Part shown: piece after piece, positions 1 to 5,244 of the stretch
Position numbering within the stretch: the first letter of the stretch is position 1
Layout: the number at the start of each line of letters is the position of its first letter
Assembly: GCA_007116605.1 (NCBI GenBank)
Contig: SKID01000019.1
Location: 1-5,244, forward strand
Origin: Tissierellia bacterium
GTDB lineage: Bacteria; Bacillota; Clostridia; Tissierellales; Dethiosulfatibacteraceae
Direction of reading: 5' to 3'
DNA: 5,244 nucleotides
Program-made: the position numbers and the translations under genes
Notes under the pieces: generated by a model
What the model was told of the DNA's origin: nothing
What the model saw: the letters and a program-made list of their open reading frames with translations, nothing else
Database searches by the model: none

Positions 1-1947
1 AAATATAGCATTGAAAATGGCAACATTATGGAAGGAATTCAAGAAAAAGTGGTACTTACCCACTATAACTATTCTTTGGATACCATCAAAAAATATATTA
101 GAGATGATGCGGACTTAATTATTGCAAATAGAACTCTTTCTAAGGAAGGGTATGATAGATTAAAAGCACTTCCAAGTGGCACTCATGCCATGCTAGTTAA
201 TGTGAATGCTGAAATGTCAATCAATACCATATCATTGCTGCACCAATTAAACTTAAGACATATTCATTTGACCCCTGTTTATCCAGGCATGAAAAAAGTG
301 CCGGATTTGGATTTAGCAATTACCCCAGGTGAGAGCAAATATATTCCAAATGGGGTCAAAGAAGTGATTGATATTGGAGATCGACTGATTGACATATCTA
401 CGGTAATGGATATTGCTTTAAAATTAGACTTATACGGTGAGTTTGAAAAAAACCGCATTAAAAGTTATTATGAAAGAATTGTTCCAGTGGCAGGTATTGA
501 AAGAATAATCGGAAAAACACAAAGACTTGAAAGCCAGTTAGAGCTTTTGTTGCAAATATCTGATGAAGGAATCATAGTGATAGATCCAGACGGATATATT
601 CATTCCACAAACAAAAGTGCAGAACAAATTTTAGGTTACTCTAGAGATGATGTGATTGGACAAAATATTTCAGAAGTTTTACCACAGATTCCTTTCAATG
701 AAGCGCTACAAGATATTCAAGGCATTGAAGAAAAAGTGATTCGATTCCATGACGAAGACTTGGTGGTCAGTATGCATCCCATTGCAAGACATGGTGAATA
801 TTATGGTTCGATCATTAATTTAAAATCCTTTATCGATACAGAGAAAAAACAACATAAATTAAGAGCTCAGTTAATTGGGAAAGGACATGTGGCTAAATAT
901 GTCTTTGACGACATTATTGGGAATAGTCATTATATAGAAGAAGCGAAACATATAGCACAAAGAATGGCTAAATCAGATGCTTCGGTAGTCATTATAGGGG
1001 AAAGTGGTACGGGGAAAGAATTATTTGCACAAGCCATACACAACGCTTCTATGCGGAAAAACTACCAATTTGTCGCCATTAATTGTGCAGCTTTACCAGA
1101 AAGCCTCCTAGAAAGCGAATTGTTCGGCTATAACGAAGGTGCTTTTACAGGAGCAAGAAAAGGAGGAAAACCAGGCTTATTTGAGTTGTCTCATATGGGG
1201 ACTTTATTTTTAGATGAAATTGGAGAGATGCCGCTCAGCCTTCAAGCACGTTTGTTAAGGGTATTACAAGAGCGTGAAGTGATGAGAATTGGTGGGGATA
1301 GTATTATCAATGTGGATGTTCGATTAATTGCTGCAACCAATCGTGACTTAAAAAACCTAGTGAACGAAGGGAAGTTCAGAAAAGATTTGTATTTCAGACT
1401 ATATGTGCTTCCTTTAATACTACCACCCCTAAGAAAACGAAAAGAAGATATCCCTTTATTGATGGAAGAATTAATGAAGGATTTAAAGGTTACGTTTACT
1501 TTATCCAAGGAAGTAAAAGAAACCTTTATTCAGCACACTTGGGAAGGAAATGTTAGAGAACTTAGGAATTATTTAGAATATCTAGGGAATTTAAACAAAG
1601 ATACCATTGAGATTCACGATTTGCCTTTTTTAGAAACGAATCTTCAAGATGTAGTGGTCAATGAAGATTATGGAAAAAGCTTATCCATCTTAAATAATGA
1701 ACTAGGATATTATAGTAACTTAGCCCATGCTATTTTAAAAATATTGCTAAAAGCTTCAGAAACAAATAGTAAGATGGGAAGACGAAGTTTAGTTCAATCG
1801 CTGATTAACAATGGTTTTGATACATCTGAACAAGAAGTAAGGACCACATTGAAAAAACTGGACAGTTTTGGATATATTAAAATCCAACAAGGTCGTATAG
1901 GGACTTCGATTACAAATAAGGGTAGAGTGCTAATTGGGGTTAAATAG
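1..1947 (+). CDS. Sigma-54-dependent transcriptional activator (PAS, AAA+, C-terminal winged helix), 5'-partial
   Basis: This is a bacterial enhancer-binding protein: it binds upstream DNA and uses ATP to remodel sigma-54 RNA polymerase. The reading frame is open from base 1, and the first Met (base 28) has no Shine-Dalgarno sequence before it, so the true start lies upstream. Residues are numbered from that Met. Residues 1-150 form a domain I do not recognise. A PAS domain follows at about 173-275 (DEGIIVIDPDGYI at 179-191). The AAA+ sigma-54 interaction domain spans about 294-530, with Walker A GESGTGKE (324-331), the sigma-54-contacting loop GAFTGA (371-376), Walker B FLDE (394-397) and WEGNVREL (505-512). 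All key residues are intact, so it should be an active ATPase. The C-terminus (about 565-639) is not a Fis-type helix-turn-helix. It looks like a winged helix (GRRSLVQSLINNG, then EVRTTLKKLDSFGYI). A sigma-54 promoter lies 188 bases downstream of the stop codon, before an ABC importer operon, which is its probable target. The ligand sensed is unknown. Identification as a sigma-54 activator is certain; the exact family is not. Confidence 0.95.
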   Translation, partial: KYSIENGNIMEGIQEKVVLTHYNYSLDTIKKYIRDDADLIIANRTLSKEGYDRLKALPSGTHAMLVNVNAEMSINTISLLHQLNLRHIHLTPVYPGMKKVPDLDLAITPGESKYIPNGVKEVIDIGDRLIDISTVMDIALKLDLYGEFEKNRIKSYYERIVPVAGIERIIGKTQRLESQLELLLQISDEGIIVIDPDGYIHSTNKSAEQILGYSRDDVIGQNISEVLPQIPFNEALQDIQGIEEKVIRFHDEDLVVSMHPIARHGEYYGSIINLKSFIDTEKKQHKLRAQLIGKGHVAKYVFDDIIGNSHYIEEAKHIAQRMAKSDASVVIIGESGTGKELFAQAIHNASMRKNYQFVAINCAALPESLLESELFGYNEGAFTGARKGGKPGLFELSHMGTLFLDEIGEMPLSLQARLLRVLQEREVMRIGGDSIINVDVRLIAATNRDLKNLVNEGKFRKDLYFRLYVLPLILPPLRKRKEDIPLLMEELMKDLKVTFTLSKEVKETFIQHTWEGNVRELRNYLEYLGNLNKDTIEIHDLPFLETNLQDVVVNEDYGKSLSILNNELGYYSNLAHAILKILLKASETNSKMGRRSLVQSLINNGFDTSEQEVRTTLKKLDSFGYIKIQQGRIGTSITNKGRVLIGVK

Positions 1948-1953
1948 GGATTA

Positions 1954-1987
1954 AAAGGGATAAAAACAACCATATAAGCATCCCTTT
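1954..1987. repeat. Spaced inverted repeat just after the regulator gene
   Basis: AAAGGGAT (1954-1961) and ATCCCTTT (1980-1987) are perfect inverted copies with an 18-base spacer. A second AGGGAT at 1946-1951 overlaps the stop codon and could pair with the same right arm. Nested in the right part is CATCC-CTTT-GGATG (1979-1992). No T-run follows, so this is not a convincing intrinsic terminator. It may be a weak transcript-end structure, an activator site, or chance in AT-rich DNA. Confidence 0.3.
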
Positions 1988-1995
1988 GGATGAAA

Positions 1996-2020
1996 TTGCC
2001 ATCATAAACAAGGATGTCAA
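1996..2020. promoter_or_regulatory. Candidate activator-binding dyad upstream of the sigma-54 promoter
   Basis: TTGCCATC (1996-2003) and GATGTCAA (2013-2020) form an 8-bp inverted repeat with one mismatch and a 9-base spacer. Its centre is about 150 bases upstream of the predicted transcription start at 2161, a normal distance for upstream activating sequences of sigma-54 activators. A second, weaker dyad, CATTTGAG-TTGAAATG (2087-2102, 6 of 8 pairs), is centred near -67. No direct evidence ties either to the regulator. Dyads of this size can occur by chance, so this remains a candidate. Confidence 0.3.
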
Positions 2021-2134
2021 CAAAATAATCATAGGAATAATATAATAAGCAAAGGGGTTTTTTGCATTGAAATATAAGAGCTTGAACATTTGAGTTGAAA
2101 TGACGAGTTCTTTTTTTGGGGAAAAATAAAAAAA

Positions 2135-2150
2135 TGGCATAAACATTGCA
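2135..2150 (+). promoter_or_regulatory. Sigma-54 (-24/-12) promoter for the ABC transporter operon
   Basis: The sequence TGGCAT-AAACA-TTGCA matches the sigma-54 consensus TGGCAC-N5-TTGCW at every position but one. The invariant GG (2136-2137) and GC (2148-2149) are separated by exactly 10 bases, as required. Taking the C of GC as -12 places the transcription start at about A2161 and gives a leader of roughly 70 bases before the binding-protein start codon. An A-rich run (2121-2134) sits directly upstream. The match stands between a sigma-54 activator gene and the operon it would serve, and I saw no comparable -35/-10 promoter in the gap. Assignment is by motif and context; there is no start-site mapping. 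Confidence 0.85.
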
Positions 2151-2230
2151 TGTAATAGGTAGACAATTGTATTCCTATTATGGATGCAAACCATTAATTT
2201 TTTAGAGGAAAATTTTAAGGAGAGAAACGA

Positions 2231-3835
2231 ATGCTTAGAAACAAAAAATTATTATTAGTGTTATCCATTTTATTAACATTTTCATTGTTTATTTCCGCTT
2301 GTGGAGGAGCAGATCAGCCAGCACCAGCACCTGATCCAGCACCAAGTGACGATGCATCCGATGATGCAGCTGATGAGCCAGCACCAACAGAGTCACGCTT
2401 AATTGTTGCTCAACATGCAGATGTTCAAAGCTTAGACCCACAACGTGTCAATGATGTGGCATCATTCTGGGTGATGAATCAGATGTATGAAGGTTTAGTG
2501 CGAAGAACAGATGATATGGGTGTAGAACCTGCATTAGCTGAATCTTGGACAGAAATCGATGATAGAACGTATGAGTTTAACTTAAGAAGAGGCGTAAAGT
2601 TTCATAATGGTGAAGAGTTTACAGCCCATGATGTTCTATTTAGTTTACAAAGATTATTAGACCCAGATTTTGCTTCACCTGGTAGATCAAGGTTGGCAAT
2701 GGTTGATATCGATAATGTTGAAGTTATTGACGATTATACCATTCGTATTCCAACCAATGAACCTTTTGGTCCCCTTTTAACTTACTTAGCCCACAGTGCG
2801 TCCTTCATCGTGAATCAAAAGGCGATTGAAGAGTTTGGAGATGCATCTGGTCAAAACCCTGTTGGCACAGGTCCTTTTATGTTAAAAGATTGGAGCATTG
2901 GAAATGAAGTTGTGCTTGAAAGATTTGATGATCATTGGAGAGCACCGGCAAAGTCGAAAGAATTAGTTTTTAGAGTGATACCAGAAGGAACTAACCGAGT
3001 AATCGAACTAGAAACAGGAAATATCCATATTGCAAAAGGGATTGATACCATTGATATGGCACGTGTAGATGAAAGTGATACAATGGTACTCCATGCTGGA
3101 GATGCTTTAAGAATTAATTATGTGGGCATGAATACATCAAGACCACCTTTTGATGATGTTAGAGTGAGACAAGCCATGAATTATGCGATAGACGCAGAGA
3201 CAGTAGTTAGAGTTATATATGGTGACTTAGGATCTCCGGCAAGAGGATTTATGAATAGTGGAGTATGGTCATTTAATCCAAATGTGCGACAATACGATAG
3301 GGACTTAGATAAAGCAAAAGAGTTATTAGAGGCAGCTGGATATGGTGATGGCTTTACGATTCGAGTATTAGTAGACGAAAATAGACAAAGAAGAGACACG
3401 GTAGAAATCTTAAATAACCAGTTAGGACAATTAGGAATAGAGATGGACATTCAAGTATTAGAATGGGGAACTTACCTTGAGAGAACGGGTGCAGGAGAAG
3501 CTGACATGTTTGTTTTAGGATGGTTAGCAAGTACTGGTGATCCTCATCATGCTTTATTCAATTTATTCCACACAGTTCAACAGGGTGCTTCTGGAAACAG
3601 ATCCTTCTATACAAATCCAGAAGTAGATGCATTGCTAGATGCAGGTCTTGTAGAGTTAGATCAAGAGAGAAGATATGAAATCTATCAAAGAGCTCAAGAA
3701 TTAATTGCAGAAGACGCTCCGTGGATTCCTATTTGGAATGAAGGTAATGCAGACGGTGTTAGAAAAGAAGTGGTTGGATTTGTTCAATCCCCATCGGGAT
3801 ATCACTTCTTAGAGAATGTATACGTAACTAACTAA
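2231..3835 (+). CDS. ABC transporter substrate-binding lipoprotein, family 5 (DppA/OppA/GsiB type)
   Basis: This is the extracytoplasmic receptor of a peptide-type ABC importer; it captures the substrate and delivers it to the membrane permeases. The start ATG follows AAGGAG (2217-2222) with 8 bases of spacing. Residues 1-23 are a lipoprotein signal peptide (basic MLRNKK, then a hydrophobic core) ending in the lipobox ISAC; Cys24 would be lipidated and anchor the protein to the outer face of the membrane. Residues 25-56 are a Pro/Ala/Asp linker. The SBP_bac_5 domain follows: PALAESW (100-106), the AHDVLFSLQR signature (from 132), a NYVGMN...PPFDDVRVRQAMNYAID block, and WLASTGDPHHALF, whose Asp437 sits where related proteins have an aspartate that binds the peptide amino group. 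The length of 534 residues is normal for the family. It is the first gene after the sigma-54 promoter and is followed by two permease genes. The family covers di- and oligopeptides, glutathione, nickel complexes and some sugars, so the substrate is undetermined, although a short peptide is the default guess. Confidence 0.94.
   Translation: MLRNKKLLLVLSILLTFSLFISACGGADQPAPAPDPAPSDDASDDAADEPAPTESRLIVAQHADVQSLDPQRVNDVASFWVMNQMYEGLVRRTDDMGVEPALAESWTEIDDRTYEFNLRRGVKFHNGEEFTAHDVLFSLQRLLDPDFASPGRSRLAMVDIDNVEVIDDYTIRIPTNEPFGPLLTYLAHSASFIVNQKAIEEFGDASGQNPVGTGPFMLKDWSIGNEVVLERFDDHWRAPAKSKELVFRVIPEGTNRVIELETGNIHIAKGIDTIDMARVDESDTMVLHAGDALRINYVGMNTSRPPFDDVRVRQAMNYAIDAETVVRVIYGDLGSPARGFMNSGVWSFNPNVRQYDRDLDKAKELLEAAGYGDGFTIRVLVDENRQRRDTVEILNNQLGQLGIEMDIQVLEWGTYLERTGAGEADMFVLGWLASTGDPHHALFNLFHTVQQGASGNRSFYTNPEVDALLDAGLVELDQERRYEIYQRAQELIAEDAPWIPIWNEGNADGVRKEVVGFVQSPSGYHFLENVYVTN
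2312..2386 (+). repeat. Short direct repeats coding the Pro/Ala/Asp linker of the binding protein
   Basis: GATCAGCCAGCACCA (2312-2326) recurs 60 bases later as GATGAGCCAGCACCA (2372-2386) with one mismatch, and a shorter GATCCAGCACCA lies between them (2333-2344). They encode the PAP/DPAP/EPAP stretches of the low-complexity tether after the lipid-anchored Cys24. The pattern suggests growth of the linker by slippage or small duplications, so its length may vary between strains. It has no expected catalytic role. Confidence 0.55.
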
Positions 3836-3869
3836 TTAAAAGAAGTAATACAAGCTTATAGAGGTTAAA

Positions 3870-3905
3870 GGATTTTAGCTTTAGGGTTACCTAAAGCTAA
3901 AATCC
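3870..3905 (+). promoter_or_regulatory. Intercistronic 16-bp perfect stem-loop between binding protein and permease
   Basis: GGATTTTAGCTTTAGG (3870-3885) and CCTAAAGCTAAAATCC (3890-3905) are exact reverse complements with a 4-base loop GTTA. The hairpin starts 34 bases after the binding-protein stop codon and ends 11 bases before the ribosome binding site of the permease. The following bases (ATTATGGATGG) contain no T-run, so it is not a typical Rho-independent terminator. In other ABC importer operons, hairpins at this place protect the 3' end of the binding-protein message from exonucleases, or reduce read-through, so that the receptor outnumbers the permease. That role is inferred here; the structure itself is plain in the sequence. 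Confidence 0.85.
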
Positions 3906-3916
3906 ATTATGGATGG

Positions 3917-3923
3917 AAAGGAG
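3917..3923 (+). promoter_or_regulatory. Ribosome binding site that sets the permease start at 3933
   Basis: AAAGGAG lies 9 bases upstream of the ATG at 3933. An in-frame ATG at 3909 is upstream of this site, has no Shine-Dalgarno of its own, and lies only 4 bases after the stem-loop that ends at 3905. Starting there would add MDGKEKRY, in which the GGAAAGGAG bases would be translated. The downstream ATG also gives the usual N-terminus of the family, a short basic segment followed directly by the first membrane helix. Confidence 0.85.
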
Positions 3924-3932
3924 AAAAGATAT

Positions 3933-4880
3933 ATGCATAAGTATATCATTAAAAGACTGCTTTATCTAATTCCCATTTTGATTGGTGTTACCTTTATTGT
4001 ATTTGCAATCATGCACTTCAGCCCAGGTGACCCTGCAACCCTTCTTTTAGGGGAAGACACAACACAGGCAGAAATAGAAAGAGTTAGAGAATTAATGGGG
4101 TTGAATGATCCTTTTATCGTCCAATATGGAAGGTTTTTATGGGGAGCAGTCCGAGGTAATCTGGGTAATTCTTTAAGCTCAGGTTTACCAGTTTCTCAAG
4201 AAATTGGAGCAAGGCTACCAGCAACCATGTTGTTAGCATTTGGATCCATTATTGTGGCATTGGTTATTGGACTTGTGATGGGTATATTAGCAGCAACAAA
4301 ACAGTATTCCATATTTGATGGGGGATCCATGTTTTTCGCATTATTGGGTGCAGCCATGCCTAATTTTTGGCTTGGTTTGATGATGATATTGTTTTTTTCT
4401 GTATATTGGAATAATACATTTGGATATTCATTGTTACCATCGTCGGGTTACGGGACGTTTAGACATTTAATTATGCCGGCGATTGTTCTTGGAACAGCAC
4501 ATGCGGCTTATATTACAAGAATTACGCGATCTTCTATGTTGGAAGTGTTAAGGCAAGATTATATTAGAACGGCACGAGCGAAAGGTATGAGTGAAAGAAA
4601 AGTCGTTTATTATCACGCTTTGTGGAATGCCATGATACCAGTGATAACCATTACGGGTCTTCAATTTGGGGTATTACTAGGAGGATCAGTAGTCACTGAA
4701 ACTATTTTTTCATGGCCTGGGGTAGGTAGAATGTTGGTGGCAGGCATTAGGACACAAAATTATCCCGTTGTACAAGGATCAATTCTTGTATTTGCTGTTC
4801 TGTTTAGTCTAGTGACTTTAGGTGTTGATATTTTGTATGCTTTTATTGATCCAAGAATAAAAGCAAAGTACAAATCTTAG
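3933..4880 (+). CDS. ABC transporter permease, DppB/OppB type
   Basis: This is one of the two membrane subunits that form the translocation path of a peptide-type importer in the cytoplasmic membrane. From the chosen start the protein is 315 residues, normal for the family. It opens with MHKYIIKRLLYLIPILIGVT, the typical N-terminal helix (about 9-29), followed by the conserved SPGDPA segment (30-35) and an external region containing GLNDPFIVQYGRFL. About five more hydrophobic segments follow (near 99-121, 133-157, 183-200, 238-262 and 280-305). The cytoplasmic coupling loop (EAA motif, about 209-237) reads DYIRTARAKGMSERK and carries the conserved Gly218, which contacts the ATPase subunit. 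WPGVGRML and the C-terminal YAFIDPRIK are also family hallmarks. It lies downstream of the stem-loop and 14 bases before the second permease gene, so it is co-transcribed and probably translated at a lower level than the binding protein. Homology cannot separate peptide from glutathione or nickel specificity. Confidence 0.95.
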   Translation: MHKYIIKRLLYLIPILIGVTFIVFAIMHFSPGDPATLLLGEDTTQAEIERVRELMGLNDPFIVQYGRFLWGAVRGNLGNSLSSGLPVSQEIGARLPATMLLAFGSIIVALVIGLVMGILAATKQYSIFDGGSMFFALLGAAMPNFWLGLMMILFFSVYWNNTFGYSLLPSSGYGTFRHLIMPAIVLGTAHAAYITRITRSSMLEVLRQDYIRTARAKGMSERKVVYYHALWNAMIPVITITGLQFGVLLGGSVVTETIFSWPGVGRMLVAGIRTQNYPVVQGSILVFAVLFSLVTLGVDILYAFIDPRIKAKYKS

Positions 4881-4894
4881 AAGGAGGGCTTGAA

Positions 4895-5244
4895 ATGAAT
4901 ACATTATCTAATCATACAAATCACGATGTAAAAGAAGACGATATAAGACCTCCTCACCAAGGAGACAATAATCCTAATACAGAAGAGAAAAAAGTGAGAG
5001 GTAAATGGTCAGAAGTATGGAGAAGACTTAAAAAAAACAAAGTAGCTATTCTAGGTTTGTGCTTACTAGTGGCTTTAGGTTTAGTGGCTATTTTTGCTCC
5101 GTTAATTGCACCTTATGGTATAGATGATCAAGATTATTTTAGGATTTTAGAGCCCCCATCAAGAGACCATTTATTGGGGACAGATAATTTTGGTAGAGAT
5201 GTTTTTAGTAGAATTGTATACGGTTCAAGAATATCTTTGGTGAT
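4895..5244 (+). CDS. ABC transporter permease, DppC/OppC type, 3'-partial
   Basis: This is the second membrane subunit of the importer, pairing with the DppB-type protein. Only the first 116 codons are present; the frame is open to the window end. The start ATG is fixed by a strong AAGGAGGG (4881-4888) 6 bases upstream. Residues 1-37 are a hydrophilic, partly acidic tail (for example DVKEDD and NTEEKK). The family's N-terminal segment follows: WRRLKKNKVAILGL and one membrane helix (about 50-71) ending in FAPLIAPYG. The hallmark HLLGTDNFGRDVFSRIVYG lies at 92-110, after EPPSRD. The EAA loop and remaining helices lie beyond the window. The close spacing to the preceding permease gene indicates one transcript. 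ATPase genes (DppD/DppF type) would be expected further downstream but cannot be seen here. The tail is longer than in many DppC proteins, but the good ribosome binding site supports this start. Confidence 0.93.
   Translation, partial: MNTLSNHTNHDVKEDDIRPPHQGDNNPNTEEKKVRGKWSEVWRRLKKNKVAILGLCLLVALGLVAIFAPLIAPYGIDDQDYFRILEPPSRDHLLGTDNFGRDVFSRIVYGSRISLV

Noticed and set aside
28..30. ATG at 28 as the true start of the regulator
   Set aside because: The frame is open upstream to base 1 and there is no Shine-Dalgarno in bases 1-27, so the gene most likely begins outside the window.
1242..1508. Minus-strand 88-residue ORF inside the regulator gene
   Set aside because: It lies opposite the conserved AAA+ coding sequence and has no recognisable domain; it is a shadow of the real gene.
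1954..1992. Rho-independent terminator for the regulator gene
   Set aside because: The stem is short (8 bp) with an 18-base loop and no T-run follows, so termination is not supported.
2041..2046. TATAAT as a possible sigma-A -10 box
   Set aside because: There is no acceptable -35 hexamer 16-18 bases upstream (CAACAA at 2018-2023) and no extended -10 TG. It is expected by chance in this AT-rich gap.
1940..2194. Minus-strand 84-residue hydrophobic ORF covering the gap between regulator and binding protein
   Set aside because: It has no Shine-Dalgarno before its ATG, overlaps the regulator stop codon and the sigma-54 promoter, and its hydrophobicity follows from T/A-rich DNA read in reverse. 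I recognise no family.
3181..3450. Minus-strand 89-residue ORF inside the binding-protein gene
   Set aside because: It lies opposite the conserved SBP_bac_5 coding sequence and is a shadow frame.
3909..3932. Upstream ATG at 3909 as the permease start
   Set aside because: It has no ribosome binding site and directly follows a strong stem-loop, whereas the ATG at 3933 has AAAGGAG at proper spacing and gives the standard family N-terminus.

Overview
The window is an AT-rich, plus-strand-only stretch that reads like a low-GC Firmicute, most likely a Clostridia-type anaerobe. The reasons are the A/T-rich codon use, the strong AAGGAG-type ribosome binding sites, the lipoprotein-type binding protein, and a class of sigma-54 activator (PAS plus AAA+ plus winged helix, no Fis-type helix-turn-helix) that I associate with Clostridia. 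The genus cannot be fixed from this sequence.

Layout. Bases 1-1947 are the 3' part of a sigma-54 enhancer-binding regulator whose 5' end lies outside the window. Bases 1948-2230 are a 283-base regulatory gap. It holds a well-formed -24/-12 (sigma-54) promoter at 2135-2150 and several imperfect dyads upstream that could be activator binding sites. Bases 2231-3835 encode a family 5 (DppA/OppA/GsiB-type) extracellular solute-binding lipoprotein. A perfect 16-bp stem-loop (3870-3905) lies between it and the first permease gene (3933-4880, DppB/OppB type). After 14 bases comes the second permease gene (4895 to the window end, DppC/OppC type), which is cut off by the end of the window.

How the parts fit. 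The regulator has intact Walker A, GAFTGA and Walker B motifs, so it should be able to drive open-complex formation by sigma-54 RNA polymerase. The only good -24/-12 promoter I could find lies between it and the transporter. The simplest reading is a local circuit: the regulator senses a ligand or state through its N-terminal and PAS domains and switches on a peptide-type ABC importer (binding protein, hairpin, permease B, permease C, and presumably ATPase genes downstream). The hairpin after the binding-protein gene probably lets that protein be made in excess of the membrane components.

Nothing in the window points to a radically new system. There are no RNA genes, mobile elements or CRISPR arrays that I can see. 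The interest lies in the control layer: an activator with an unrecognised sensor domain and a non-Fis DNA-binding domain, its likely promoter, and the intercistronic hairpin. The transported substrate cannot be read from the sequence.
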